From: Trachythela sp. YZ-2020
Lineage: Eukaryota > Cnidaria > Anthozoa > Malacalcyonacea > Clavulariidae
Reading direction: 5' to 3'
Length of the DNA stretch: 64,000 nt
Assembly (NCBI GenBank): GCA_016169945.1
Contig: JADLSH010000379.1
Coordinates: 4,026,001 to 4,090,000, forward strand
A program made the translations under genes and the position numbers. Below, one piece after another: positions 11,342-22,907 of this stretch. The number at the start of each line of letters is the position of its first letter. The first letter of the stretch is position 1. Under the pieces are notes generated by a model. That model was given only the letters and a program-made list of their open reading frames with translations, was not told the origin of the DNA and made no database searches.

Positions 11342-11610
11342 ACACACTCGTAAAAATCTCACATCTGTTCGCAACAGACTGGTAGCAAGCTTGTCAACAA
11401 GTTATAACAATGTCGTCATTTTATCAAGTTGCTTGTCACTCACAACTTGTTAACAAGTTGTTGAATTGCAGAATGATAATAACTTTGTAACAACTCCGTG
11501 GCGGAGTCAACAACCTCAACAAGCCGTTGACTACTTGACAACAAGCTGGGAACAAGCAGTGCGAACACATCCTGATAACAAGTTGTTGAAACAGCATTGG
11601 TACATTGTGT
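11342..11610. mobile_element. Truncated MITE, ACACGTAAAAATC family
   Basis: Begins cacactcgtaaaaatctcac and carries the runs of caacaagttgt / caagttgctt typical of the family. Right end degraded. A complete copy is at 59717-60036. Confidence 0.65.
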
Positions 11611-11789
11611 AAAATGCAACTCTGTCCGTAGCCTCTTGAAGATTACGTGTTGTTTTTAATCTGTAATTAATGTTTGTATATTTGTGTTTTATTGTACGTT
11701 GGGCCCGCAGTAATTGGCGCTGCTGTTGCGGATACCCGCCATCGTGTTTCTGTATAGTTTTCTGTGTATTTTATCAGTATAATTTTAAT

Positions 11790-12215
11790 AATTGATGCGT
11801 AATGCGATATGCGCAACCCCAAAAAATTCAAAGGTTCCCAAGAGAGTGAACCCTCTATATAATATTTACTCTATGCCAATGCACTTATCACGCAAACTGA
11901 CAAACAAACAAACAAACAAATAAACAAACAAACAAACTGACAAACAAACAAACTGACAAACAAACAAACAAACAAGCAAACAAACAAACAAACAAACAAA
12001 CAAACAAACAAACAAACAAACAAACAAACAAACAAACAAACAAACAAACAAACAAACAAACAAACAAACTGACAAACAAACAAACAAACAAACTGACAAA
12101 CAAACAAACTGACAAACAAACAAACTGACAAACAAACTGACAAACAAACAAACAAACAAACAAACAAACAAACCCAGGTGAAAAAAAAAACTTCCTGGCG
12201 GAGGTTAATAATTAC
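11790..12215 (-). repeat. Dispersed repeat containing a (CAAA)n/(CAAACTGA)n tract
   Basis: 11896-12172 is a CAAA microsatellite with interspersed ctga units. Its flanks (aacccaggtg and ggcggagg on one side; gagggttcactctcttggg and gcgcatatcgcattacgcat on the other, read on the minus strand) are the flanks of the repeat at 39865-40050, where the microsatellite is TATG-type. The phenylalanine/cysteine/leucine-rich ORFs here are microsatellite artefacts. Confidence 0.8.
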
Positions 12216-12221
12216 ACTCAC

Positions 12222-12535
12222 TCGTCTTTCATCTTTGATTTTCACAGGCGTCCAACTCACACCATCCCAACTGTAATCCAAGTAATATGATTTCACCCAT
12301 GACGGATCATGATATGCGTATCCCACGCTGCCCTTCGTAACAAGAATTTCAATTCTGTAAAATTCTGCCAGATCGATCTGCAGATATTCTGAAGTTGGGT
12401 CACGCAGAGCACTACACCAGCCTATTTTATTCAATCTAACTTTGTATGGCTCGTATTCAGAATAATTTGACGTCGCGGTTATTTGACTATCCGGTATTTT
12501 GTTCTGTGATGACAACTTGAAAAATTTCAGAGTTT
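12222..12535 (-). CDS. Discoidin domain 5, first exon
   Basis: 314 bp, phase 1 to 0, acceptor TTTTTGTAG, donor GTGAGT. Contains IPDSQITATSNYSEYEPYK, WCSALRDPTSEYLQIDL and WVKSYYLDYSWDGVSWTPVK, diagnostic F5/8 type C blocks. Unlike domains 1-4, it has no cysteine near its N terminus (ETLKFFKLSSQNKIPDSQ). The closing cysteine lies on the next exon. Confidence 0.92.
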
Positions 12536-12574
12536 CTACAAAAACAACAGATCATGTTCAGGGTAAACATCAAG

Positions 12575-12758
12575 ATATTTTTCTCGGCATCTCGTTCGAT
12601 AGGACTGATACTAGAAGGTGTTTGTAGATGGAATACTCGAACGAAAATTTATATACAATTTTAAACCTAACAAGGAGCACTTTAGGCCCCCTCTGGCGGG
12701 AGTCTAAAAATGTATAAAAAAAAATTTCGTTCGAATATTCATCTACAAACACCTTCTA
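12575..12758. mobile_element. Foldback/SINE-body copy
   Basis: Inverted ends: agaaggtgtttgtagatgg left and catctacaaacaccttct right. Shares the tatatac...cctaac...ggagca body with the SINE copies at 29391 and 58440, but has no tRNA-like head. Confidence 0.6.
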
Positions 12759-13712
12759 GATCATGTTAAGCAGTTAAGGCATCCTATACATTTACACACT
12801 GAATAATCGTAATGTTGCAACAATACTTTGTAATGTTGACACCTATAGGGCCAAGTAAATTGACTACATCTTTCAATCTGCTATCAAATACAAGACTACT
12901 ACATATAATGAATTATGTGTCTTTATGCACCGTGACCATTATAAATCATCGCCCAAGATCCTGACCCAGGAACCCTACGTTTGAAAGAAGCCATCCACAT
13001 CCGGGAAAACAAACCAACCATCAACTCCCGAGAGGAGCGCAATGAACTATCAGACCTTCTATTCTAATTGTACTCTTTTATCACACTTTACTAATTCTAT
13101 TTTTGGACCAGGAACTGGTTCCCAATCGCTGCTAATCTTCTTGTTCTTGGTCTTGTTGTTCTTGTTAGGGGGCGACGCTCTTCGAAAAAAAGCCGAAGGC
13201 TCTTTCATTTCGAGTCCAATCGTGATGAAATTTGACACGATGATTTAAAACGATATTCCTCATCGATTGACGGTGTCCGATTTTTGATTTTCGATTTAGG
13301 GGGCAACGTACAAGCAATTCTTTACTATTAGCGTAGAATAAAAATTAAACGCAATGTATGTATGCATGTGTCTGTAAACACGATAACTAAAAAAATATCA
13401 AACATTTTGATACGGAATTTTGTACAACTAATGGACACAGGCCAAGGACAAATTTGTTAAATTTTGGTTCAGAAAGTAGAATACAGTTCCGCACAGAAAG
13501 TAGAATACAGTTCCACTGTCATACGTACAAAAAGTTAGCCGCGACGGTCAAGATTAGCGATCATTTTCGAGTCGCAGAGCATGCACAAAATCGGCCGCGC
13601 TGGCCGTACGTGCAAGTGCCGGCTCTGTGACTCGAAAATGATATTATTTACACAATTGTGCAGTCATGGACCAACGACTGAGCATTAACTTTTGAATAAA
13701 TTTAAGCTAGGT

Positions 13713-13838
13713 ACGTCCACACTAATCCGTTTTCGTGACGTTTTCAGATTGTTCTGCATCCGCAAGGGAATATAAAACAATAGCCCAGTTTTCTGAAATC
13801 ATACAATAACGCCACGAAAACGGAATAGTGTGAACGTT
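13713..13838. mobile_element. Short TIR MITE
   Basis: acgtccacactaatccgttt on the left and the approximate complement cggaatagtgtgaacgtt on the right, with cgttttcgtg/cacgaaaacg. Superfamily not assigned. Confidence 0.55.
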
Positions 13839-14237
13839 GCCTTGTGGATTTTTTCGTTGTGTTTTAGCATTAGTCTCGCTTGGCAGCTCACAACACAAAG
13901 ATACGCAAGGCACGAGGACTTTAGAATCCCGGTAAAGTCCGAAGTCGAGTATTTGTCGAGCCAGTTCCTGGTCCAATAGTACGATTCGTATTTGTTAATC
14001 TAGACTAGACTCTCTAGCTTATAAACATTGTCTCTGATGATGTCGTGGACACGAAAGTTCAGACATATTAGGTTTTAACTAGGTATTTTTTACAATTTTA
14101 AAATTGTAAACTAGTATTTTTATCTATTTACTTCACACGGTAGCTATTGGCCGCATTTGACCGAAACCTTAGAATTGACAGGATGGTTCTGCAACAGTTA
14201 CCTATGTCCAGACAAAATTCTTACATATATATTCTTT

Positions 14238-15030
14238 AAAAAACTCTCTAATACGGAACCTCTCTAATACGGACAACGGACACTCAATCTCGGCCTAGGG
14301 AGTAAATACATATCGACGTAACATCTTCGTTACCTACAGGCTGAAGAAAAGGGAGAGTGTTTGCGAAGCTAAGCGAAAGGTGTCCGTATTAGAGAGGTGT
14401 CTGTATTAGAAAGATGTCCGTATTAAAGAGATGTCCGTATTAGAGAGGTGATCGTATTAGAGAGGTGTCCGTATTAGAGAGGTATCCGTATTAGAGAGGT
14501 GTCCGTATTAGAGAGATGTCCGTATTAGAGAGGTGTCCGTATTAAAGAGGTGTCCGTATTAGAGAGGTGTCCGTATTAGAGAGGTGTCCGTATTAGAGAG
14601 GTGTCTGTATTAGAGAGGTGTCCGTATTAGAGAGGTGTCCGTATTAAAGAGATGTCCGTATTAGAGAGGTGATCGTATTAAAGAGGTGTCCGTATTAAAG
14701 AGGTGTCCGTATTAGAGAGATGTCCGTATTAAAGAGGTGTCCGTATTAGAGAGGTGTCCGTATTAAAGAGGTGTCCGTATTAGAGAGGTGTCCGTATTAG
14801 AGAGGTGTCCGTATTAGAGAGGTGTCCGTATTAGAGAGGTGTCCGTATTAGAGAGGTGTCCGTATTAAAGAGGTGTCCGTATTAGAGAGGTGTCCGTATT
14901 AGAGAGGTGTCCGTATTAGAGAGGTGTCCGTATTAAAGAGGTGTCCGTATTAGAGAGGTGATCGTATTAGAGAGGTGTCCGTATTAGAGAGGTATCCGTA
15001 TTAGAGAGGTGTCCGTATTAGAGAGGTCCG
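14238..15030. repeat. 17-bp minisatellite (GTGTCCGTATTAGAGAG)
   Basis: About 39 tandem units of gtgtccgtattagagag at 14378-15030, with variants gatcgt and taaag, in the intron downstream of the single-exon discoidin domain 4. At 14246-14290 two units occur in the opposite orientation (ctctctaatacgga), so the locus resembles a TIR subterminal repeat that expanded. Aligned in phase, 12 of 17 positions match the unit of the 6.3-kb array. Confidence 0.95.
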
Positions 15031-15073
15031 AGTGTCATATATCATGATGCAAATAACCAACATATTCACTTAC

Positions 15074-15496
15074 CATCATTAATTCCAAACAAATCCACTC
15101 TCATACACTTATTATTATAACTTTGAGTTGGTATCACAACGAAAACTTCCACGGCTACATCGTTGTAAAAAATGTGTTTTCTAATACTGTTCTTATCATT
15201 ATTACCAGTGAAGGTCACCCACTTGCCCGCGACATTCACCATAAATTGTGTTACCCAGTGATCCCTCGTTGGATGTCCTTTAACGCGTATGCCAAGTACT
15301 AGTGTCGGGCTATTAAACTTGATGGATAAAATTGCCTCACTGGCTGCGTTCGCACACCAGGCATTGTCTCCGTTAGATAGTCGAGCGTTTTCAGGTTCAA
15401 AACCGATTATAAATTTGTTTGCTGTAATATGGTCATCAGGTACTCTTACACTTGAGCTCACGCCAAGACCTGGAAGACATTGGGCAATCTTTGTTG
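15074..15496 (-). CDS. Discoidin domain 4 (single exon)
   Basis: 141 codons, phase 1-1, acceptor TTTCTTGTAG, donor GTAAGT. Complete F5/8 type C domain: QCLPGLGVSSSVRVPDDHIT at the start, then NAWCANAASEAILSIKF, HWVTQFMVNVAGKW and KCMRVDLFGIND at the end. All other discoidin domains here are split by at least one intron. The final Gly-Cys is Gly-Ile, so the usual N-to-C terminal disulphide cannot form within this domain. Confidence 0.93.
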
Positions 15497-15548
15497 CTAC
15501 AAGAAATGTAGAATGTACTTTAGTATAGTGCGTAGTATACTGTATATA

Positions 15549-15868
15549 GGTGGGTTTTACCAAGCACTATCGTGCAGCAGATGGTGGTCAACCTACAGTT
15601 CTCAGAGTAAGAAAACAGAATTGATTAGTTTCATTATACGCAGTAGTCTTGTATTTAGTGGCTAGTATATAGGAGATTTTAGTTTAATTAGCTTGCTCGT
15701 ATAATGATTAACATCTCTGAAGTTGATATGCATCTGATGCCCCTTTCGTAGACTTGCTTCACCCCTGCCCGCATTTCACCCTTGCTTCACCCCTGCCCCG
15801 CAAATATAAACCCTTTTGAGAGATAAACTTGGAGCAAGTCTACCCCTTACCACTTACAGAAAACCACC
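15549..15868. mobile_element. Foldback MITE, GTGCAGCAG family (copy 3)
   Basis: Left end ggtgggttttaccaagcac with cgtgcagcagatggtgg; right end cttacagaaaaccacc. The right interior carries an unrelated short duplication of cttcacccctgccc. Confidence 0.65.
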
Positions 15869-15954
15869 AAGTCTTGCTATTTTACAACCACAATACAATA
15901 TACTACTACCATAAAAATCAAATTACATGTAAATCATACGACCAGTTGGAGTAA

Positions 15955-16404
15955 CAATAATGGTTCAATTGACTACAGAGCAACGAGTATTTGTTGTAAC
16001 ACAATTTACCCTAATACCGAATGTAACCGCAGTGCAATAATCGAGGAATTCAACGCTTTACGGCAGCAGCCTGAAATGATTCGAAATGTGATGCGCGGAA
16101 TGCACAGGCGAACCATTCTTTGTCTCGAAAGAAATGGGGGACATGTTGAAGGGCACGGCCCATAGCTTAAACATTAATTTAATCAATTGTTGTTACGTGT
16201 AAAATAAAAAGCAAACCGTTTATTAGTGTAATCGTTTTGCTTGACTCGGGCGTTAAAATATTTGGACGAAGCGAAAACGCTTTAAAATGCTTAAATGTAA
16301 ATACAATTTCATTAAATTCCCAGGTGTGTAATCACGCGCGTTTAAGAGCGGTTTAAGAACAATGAGATAATTTCTATAGTGTCACTTTTTTTTGGGACAC
16401 CCTG
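15955..16404 (+). pseudogene. Mariner-like transposase remnant
   Basis: A start at 15960 reads MVQLTTEQRVFVVTQ, matching the helix-turn-helix start of the better preserved relative at 41508-41762. A second piece near 16070-16165 reads MIRNVMRGMHRRT then LERNGGHVEGH, a typical transposase C terminus. The catalytic core is deleted. The right edge ends gggacaccctg followed by TA. Confidence 0.7.
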
Positions 16405-16706
16405 TAGAATATGCGTACTATTTTCTCCTCAAATAATAAAACATACAATATTTCTATAACCACAATTAAATGTTAAACAATAAGCACACTCGTCGGAACA
16501 ACCGATTTCCACCTCTGAGATCGTGGGTTCGAGTCTCGCTTCGAACGCGAGATATTTATGTGAAAATAGTTAGTGAAGAGTTTTCTGTGCTGGTGCCCCG
16601 ATTTCATGTCACAGGGAATGTTGACAGGGTGGGAAAGGGAACATATACATGATGTATAAAAAAAGATGGAGTCCATCTTTTATGCTCAATTATTTTCGGA
16701 ATACTA

Positions 16707-16858
16707 CAGGGTGTATCATAAAAAAGTGAACCCTTTGAAATTTAATACAATAGTGCACCTTTTGAAAATGAACTTCATAATTGCATTTTCTTTCAAAGAA
16801 TCTATTGTACCCTATTGTATTTAATTTCAAAGGGTTCACTTTTTTATGATACACCCTG
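16707..16858. mobile_element. Mariner-type MITE with long TIRs
   Basis: TA-flanked. TIRs start cagggtgtatcataaaaaag and run inward for over 40 bp (gtgaaccctttgaaat...). Related truncated copy at 22381-22484 and a diverged one at 41279-41431. Confidence 0.88.
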
Positions 16859-16864
16859 TAGACT

Positions 16865-18935
16865 CCATAAAGTGATATTGGTTTTATTTTAAAGCTTGTT
16901 CTTTTCTCTTTCGAACAAGTGTGTCTTTAGTGCAAGTATAACTGCACAAGAAAATTTAGTAGAACCCATCAGTTTTAGATACCGCTTAATGGAAGTCATG
17001 TAATTTTCCCATAGAATTTTCCTATGTTATTTTATAGTCGCGTGTGAAATCCTTGAATTTTGTTGTTTAAACTTAATGTTGTTGTTGTCACACGAGAAAA
17101 TGGAGTACGAATAATTTAATAACATTTTACAAGATATTCGGCTGTCTATTTCATACTCCTAAATCCAATTAACGTCCATTGTCGACACGAACGCCAACGA
17201 TCGCACGGCGATTAGCAAGCTGGTACAATCTTAAACCATGGCTTAAACCACCTTTAAACCGTAACGTGTGTTAAGTTCGTAAACAGTGAACTGAAAGTAG
17301 TGCATGGAAAGCCGTTACGGTGGTGGTTTGGTTTGGATGATTCGTTGGCAAAATGTTAAATTTTATCGTTTTGTTCACAAAAATAAGTTACAGTAGTATC
17401 AATTATTATTGCATCCCAAATTTTAGATTCTCCAATCACAGTCACATATTTATTCGCGAACCAATCGCTCAATTTTTTATACACCATGTATAAGTAGACT
17501 CAATTAAAACCCATCAGCATTAACTGCAGTTAAATATATACTCTGGGTTTTCTCCGGGTACTGCGGTTTCCTCCCATAGGGAAGCATAGGCGTACGAGCG
17601 CAACTTCATTTGGAGGGGGGGGGGGGGTGATAATAACATATAGATAACAATAATAACCACTTTTAACACGATGTTAACATTGGCGCGACAATTTTTTCGA
17701 AACCGAAAGGTCGATAATTTGTAGGGAGGTGAAATGAGGATTCTAAAAGGGTATTTCGTGCATTCTGAGAGCACTCTGATATCCAGATAATATGCATTCA
17801 AAATAGCGTACACTCATTGCCATGGTTCAATAATAATAATGGTTCAGATTATCAGTTACTAAAAAAAATAATTATTTTCTTTGAAATATTTGGTGCGACA
17901 AATGTCACTAGCATTTTTTCTCCGTTCACCGTTTTCTACCGCTCCGCTTGCCAAGTCAATGGGAGTGATAAAATTCAAGCGTTCTTGGTCTATTGTTGTG
18001 CGACGATAGGTTTCATGCGCCGTTCTCGTTATAGCCGTTCTCGTTAGAGCTAGCGCTAGAGTCAATTCTTCTTCGGTCAGGCAAAGGCATGCAACTGAAT
18101 TACAGAAATGTTCAAATTATACTATTGTTTTCCAACAACACGCAAACCAGATAAATATACAGCACTTTGAATTATAATATTCTGTTTCTGTGTAAGTTCA
18201 GACTAAATAATTATATTTTGCCCGAATATTCGTGAACCATTTGCCCGAATGACTTGAATCTCCAATTAATTTTATTTGGGGGGGGGTGTCGCCCCCTGCC
18301 CCCACGGCCTGTATAGGCGTAGGGAAGGTTGAAAGGGTAGGTTAGAATCTCTGGTTAGAATACATAACGCAGAAGTAGATTCACGGCCACTGATGTAATA
18401 CGTAAAGACCTCAGATTCGGCCCAGGATTGAGCCTCAATTGCGCCTCATATTCAACTGTATTCAATCATTCAAAAGTAGATTTGATGAAACCCTTTTTCT
18501 AGATATTTTTATTAAGGTATTTTTGTTAAAACCAAGCAATAACTTCAGCTATATAACGTGTCTATCCATTGCTAGGTGTAAACAATGAAAAATAAACTTT
18601 TTGTAGGAAAAATTTAATATTTAAAACACTACACATACTTGTTCGATATTCTATACCGCATATTGAATTTCAATATAAAAAACGCACGTAGGCCCATATA
18701 CGAGGCTCAATCCGAGGCCTAATATGAGGCACAACCCGCGGCTACCTTCACAGTGGTAGTTAAATATATATGCCTGGTTTTCTCCGGTTTCCACCGAAAG
18801 GAAATGCTGAAAGGGTGGGTTATCATACATATAGCAATAAATTTAAGACTAATCAGCACTAGCTGCAGTTATATACATATCGTCATTAAATAAAGGAATG
18901 AATCAATTCTTCCCTCAAAGAGAGAATAATTTAAG
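16865..18935. other. Intron, mostly unassigned
   Basis: No exon-like segment seen. A short dispersed motif (gttaaatatatactctgggt / ttttctccggg) occurs at 17530 and 18760. A G-run at 17615-17628 and a second at 18277 accompany it. No coding call is supported. Confidence 0.5.
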
Positions 18936-18942
18936 TACATAC

Positions 18943-19056
18943 CAAACTGGCAATATTTTCCTTCGTATCCCATACGACAGTAGCAATGATAAGCATGTTT
19001 CTTGCTTATCCTACATGTTCCATTGTTTTGGCAGGGTTTATATTCATTACAGTAAT
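18943..19056 (-). CDS. EGF-like exon
   Basis: 38 codons, phase 1-1, acceptor TTGTTTAG, donor GTATGT. Reads DYCNEYKPCQNNGTCRISKK, then YHCYCRMGYEGKYCQF. Six cysteines with classical EGF spacing. Lies between discoidin domains 3 and 4. Confidence 0.92.
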
Positions 19057-19115
19057 CTAAACAAACATTCATTGGAATTCTCATTAACTATTCATTATAT
19101 ATCTGATACATTGTA

Positions 19116-20011
19116 CAGGGTGTATCAAAACATAGGTAATCCAACATTGGCATGCTATCGCGAACATATTTAGTTTATTGATTTACCTTTTTCACACAAA
19201 TAAAGATCAGGGGCCGGTTGTTCAAAAGCCGGTTAACGCTAACCCCGGGTTAAATTTTAATCTGCTGTTCTGGTTTGTCTACTTCTACATGTTTGTTTAT
19301 TTCAAAACTTTGTAAACAAAAACTTATATCGCCCAGTACAAGGTTGATAGAAAAAAGTATTCATGTTAATATAACCGATGTCGGGAAACTTGAATGAAAG
19401 TTACCACTAACCCAGGGTTAAGTTAACCGGCTTTTGAACAACCGGCCCCAGGCTTTTAGCTGTCGAATGACACTTTTTTTGTATCACTGCGATCAATAAT
19501 GGTCCAATACGATCCGATGAGAAGACTGATCGAAATCAAATTTTTCCACTTTTGGGAATTAAAGCTCCTTCGAATTTTCGACCATTTGCCCAAATGATGG
19601 TTGCCCATTTGTGAAACGTTCAGCATTGCCAGCGCAGTCTGCAAACTTCCTGTTTCGTACAATGTTTCAACACGAAATTTCGTTGTTAAATAGCGATTCG
19701 AACCCTCTTTAAATTTACCAAGACTTGATAAATAGCCCATGGGTTACGCCATCTTATTAAGATTCTTAAATTGGAATCCGAAATGAGAATAATTTCAATA
19801 GGCAGACAATAGCTTTACACTCAACTCCCAATGGAGGAAAAATGCGTTTTCGACCGGCAAATTTTAATCGTATCGTATTTGGTCATTTTTTATCGCAATG
19901 ATACAAAAAAGGTATCGTTTGATAGCTAAAATATTGATCTTTATTGGTATGTAAAAAGTAAATCTTTAAACTAAATAATAAAGTTGGATTAACTTTTTTA
20001 GATACACCCTG
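19116..20011. mobile_element. Mariner-like element, ~0.9 kb, interrupted
   Basis: TA flanks both ends; TIRs cagggtgtatc...taatccaac and its complement ...gatacaccctg. It contains the minus-strand ORF 19456-19740, which includes FRVETLYETGSLQTA, a possible helix-turn-helix, but no catalytic core is visible. A Harbinger-type MITE is nested at 19211-19448. Confidence 0.75.
19211..19448. mobile_element. PIF/Harbinger-type MITE (GGGCCGGTTGT), copy 1
   Basis: TIRs gggccggttgttcaaaagcc and complement. Flanked on both sides by CAG, a 3-bp CWG duplication. Nested within the mariner-like element. Confidence 0.85.
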
Positions 20012-20039
20012 TATATCTGGGTAAATAGCAACCTGAAAT

Positions 20040-20290
20040 GAACATGTTTTGTTGCTGGCTTTCTCAGTGTTTTATCAACGATGACAAAACAGTTCATATA
20101 GAGGTTTTGCATGCACCACCACGTGACTAAATTATAAAATCTTTAACGTGCAAACCTATAAAACTGGCTGCTTAACATATCTGCGTTCGTGACAAATTTC
20201 AAGTCGATACAATTATTCCCTCGCGAGTTAAGGTTTGAATTATTTTTGCTGACGTCAGCATTATTTTCAAATGCCGTTTAAAGCTACGTT
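20040..20290. repeat. Dispersed repeat with ctgacgtcag palindrome
   Basis: Contains gtgcaaacctat..., tcgatacaattattccctcg and tttgctgacgtcagcattat. The same order of motifs occurs at 42310-42500 and, in foldback form, at 34020-34520. Confidence 0.5.
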
Positions 20291-20351
20291 TTTTCTATAC
20301 CTACCGCTAAAAAGTTAGGTTAGCTTGTAAGAGCAATATATAGTATCATAG

Positions 20352-20441
20352 AATCTATATAATCTATATAATCTATATAATCTATATAATCTATATAATC
20401 TATATAATCTATATAATCTATATAATCTATATAATCTATAA
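20352..20441. repeat. 9-bp microsatellite (TCTATATAA)n
   Basis: About 10 perfect copies of tctatataa. Repetitive short ORFs on the minus strand are artefacts. Confidence 0.95.
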
Positions 20442-20702
20442 AAGTTTGTATTCTTATAATAGATGAGTTTGTGTACGTTAATGGTGATCCTGGCAAGGAA
20501 CCTGTATGGCACGAGGTAACAAGAAAAGCGAGAAGCAGTCCATGCTCACAGATTTTACTGTTCATACTTTTTAACATAACATCGTTCTATGTCCGAAATT
20601 GCGTTGCAATTTGCAATAAAAATTGCCTCGTGTAACATAGTCATACGAAATTTTTCTTCAAGAGCAATCACAAGCTGTGGCTGTATGGTGTTTGTACATC
20701 TA

Positions 20703-20863
20703 AAGGCCTGTCAACTTCCGATTCTCCTCGTGACGTATGTGAATTCACACAATACAGCAACAAGTACACTTCTCGCCAGGTATGAGCCAATAGCCTTACT
20801 CTTGTCAGCAAATCCAGTAAATCACATACGTCAAGAGGAGAATCGGATCGTGTGAACAGGCTT
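20703..20863. mobile_element. MITE with CGATTCTCCTC TIRs, copy A
   Basis: Inverted ends ccgattctcctcgtgacgta and complement tacgtcaagaggagaatcgg, with aggcctgt at the extremes. Second copy at 29140-29312 shares the interior (caggtatgagccaatagcc). Confidence 0.8.
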
Positions 20864-21354
20864 TATGTAACACGGTCGCTCAAGCTCCATTCCGAAGTTG
20901 ACGAGGGGACTGGGAGCTAGGGTTAAAAGTGCCTAAATTAAGAAACGATCCAAGAATTAGAAACAAGGCAAGGAGTCTATCGTGCATAAATTATACATGA
21001 ACTAATTATGCATTCAGTTCTGTTCAGCTGGGAAACAAGACAGACTTTTACAAATTTCTCGTCCAATTTTCACCCAAACACATACATACAAACCCAGGTA
21101 AAAATATAACCTCCTGGGGGAGGTAATAATAAGCTTTCAAAAATCGTGATTGTTACTATGAAATACATATACACTGTTATTGCTGTTTCGGGGACGCGCG
21201 TACCCCAAAACAGTATATTTCACAGTAATTTTTTCGAACACTACATATCTAAAGGTCTTCAGACTTTGTATACCTACTAAGTTTGAGGCGCACTTTCTAT
21301 TTTTAACACACATCCCCAGTTGTCTCATCAACATCGGAATCGCTAATAGCTTAA

Positions 21355-21584
21355 AGGCCATTTTCCATTACGGCCGCTTTGCCCGCGCGGGCGGAGCGAC
21401 CATGTTTCAACTTTCGCTGTAGGTGTCTAGCATGAGATTTTTTTGTCCGCTTTACACCTCGCGGACACACCTGAAAGTTGAACTACATTCAACTTTCTTG
21501 GCGTGCCCGCGCGACTAATTTTTCACGTGATTCGAATCGGTCGCTTCGCCCGCGCGGGCAAAACGACCGTAATGGAAAATGGCC
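21355..21584. mobile_element. TTAA-flanked MITE, GC-rich TIRs
   Basis: TTAA on both sides (21351-21354 and 21585-21588). TIRs of ~46 bp start aggccattttccattacgg and contain tttgcccgcgcgggc. Piggybac- or Kolobok-type by target site. Much more GC-rich than its surroundings. Confidence 0.85.
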
Positions 21585-21738
21585 TTAAGACTGCCTTGCA
21601 CTCGTCAGATGACGTTTACAGGAAACTGATCTAACTCATGTTAATAGGGATTTTACGAATGTTACCTTGTGTTTTGTCACTTATGCATCAACATTTAAGC
21701 TAATAACATGCATTGAAATTTGAATCATAAGTTCTTAC

Positions 21739-21892
21739 CAATAGCACAGCCTATGATATCAATACGAGAGCATTTGCCATAACGTGGATCAGATTCCTGG
21801 TCATATAATTCAAATTTAACTTGAAGCACCTCACGAGGACTGTTCAGATAATGATAAATCACATCTCCAGGTTTATATATGCCACGTAATTT
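21739..21892 (-). CDS. Discoidin domain 3, second exon
   Basis: 154 bp, phase 0 to 1, acceptor TATATAG, donor GTAAGA. Reads KLRGIYKPGDVIYHYLNSPR, then KCSRIDIIGCAI at the end. Joins the exon at 24823 in frame and keeps the closing Gly-Cys. Confidence 0.9.
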
Positions 21893-21966
21893 CTATATAA
21901 TGAAAAGAATGGAGTGAAATGGAGTATACACTAAATAGTTAATGGCATACAGTATTTAAACCAAAT

Positions 21967-22169
21967 CACAGTATAGAGACGACCAGTAGGGCCACTCGGC
22001 GATGCAACATGTAGCCGGCTTTTTATGCAAAAATATGCAGTTTACTGGCCAGGAAAGTTAGTCCAGCTTGCTTATTGGCCAGAAAAAGCAATTGACTGGC
22101 TGCCAATGCGTAATGAGCGGCCACACAAAATTTCAAATGAGTGGCCCTACTGGTCGTCTCTATACTGTG
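21967..22169. mobile_element. hAT-type MITE (CACAGTATAGAGACGACC)
   Basis: Near-perfect ~31-bp TIRs cacagtatagagacgaccag and complement, flanked by accaaat on both sides. Its interior (ggccagaaaaagcaattgac) is the source-like sequence of the 62-bp tandem repeat at 40052-40200. Confidence 0.85.
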
Positions 22170-22486
22170 ACCAAATTGCAGTTGAATCATAACAGATAGC
22201 TGAGATTGGAAGAATTAAAATATGCATAGCAAAGTCAATTCAACTCGTGTTCAATCAGTTCGATTGAAATGCAATGAGATTTGAATATGCAAAATTACTC
22301 GAAGAACAATTAAGGACTTTTCGCACGGTTGAATCGCTTCAACTTACAAAAAAATATTCCCCTAAGTGCACCTTTCTACAGAGTGTCTAAAAAAAAACTG
22401 AACCCTTTGAAATTAAATACAATAGGGTACAATAGATTCTTTGAAAGAAAATGCAAATATGAAGTTCAATTTCAAAAGGTCCACTA

Positions 22487-22907
22487 CAGGGTGTATCAAA
22501 AAAACTGCAAATACCATAATTTGTATGCACGAGATCATACATTAGAATTTCAATGGCTGTGCAAATAATTACGCTTCTGGGATTTGAAAATACGTTTCCA
22601 CGTGCAGTACTATCAAAATAAGCACACAAAGTGAATTAAAATTAGTTCGATTACGAATGGCTCAGCTAACAACAGAGCAAAGAGTATTTCTTGTTTTAAA
22701 GTACGCCCAAACTCAAAACTCGACAGCAGTCATTCGTAAACTGAGCCATTCGTAATCGAACTCATAAGTTTAATTCACTTTGTGTGCTTGTTTTGATACC
22801 CCTGGGAAACGTATTTTCAAATCCCAGAAGCGTAATTATTTGCACAGCCATTGAAATTCTAATGTATGATCTCGTGCATACAAATTATGGTATTTGCAGT
22901 TTTTTTG
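22487..22907. mobile_element. Foldback mariner derivative
   Basis: Left end TA-cagggtgtatcaaaaaaac; arms of ~120 bp (tttgtatgcacgagatcata and complement) around a centre that includes a plus-strand start at 22657 reading MAQLTTEQRVFLVLKYA, the mariner helix-turn-helix N terminus. The outer right TIR is lost. It is inserted in a copy of the 16707 MITE (22381-22484). Confidence 0.75.

Noticed and set aside
11866..12171. Phe/Cys/Leu-rich ORFs
   Set aside because: Reverse strand of the CAAA microsatellite; only the upstream part (12222-12535) is a real discoidin exon.
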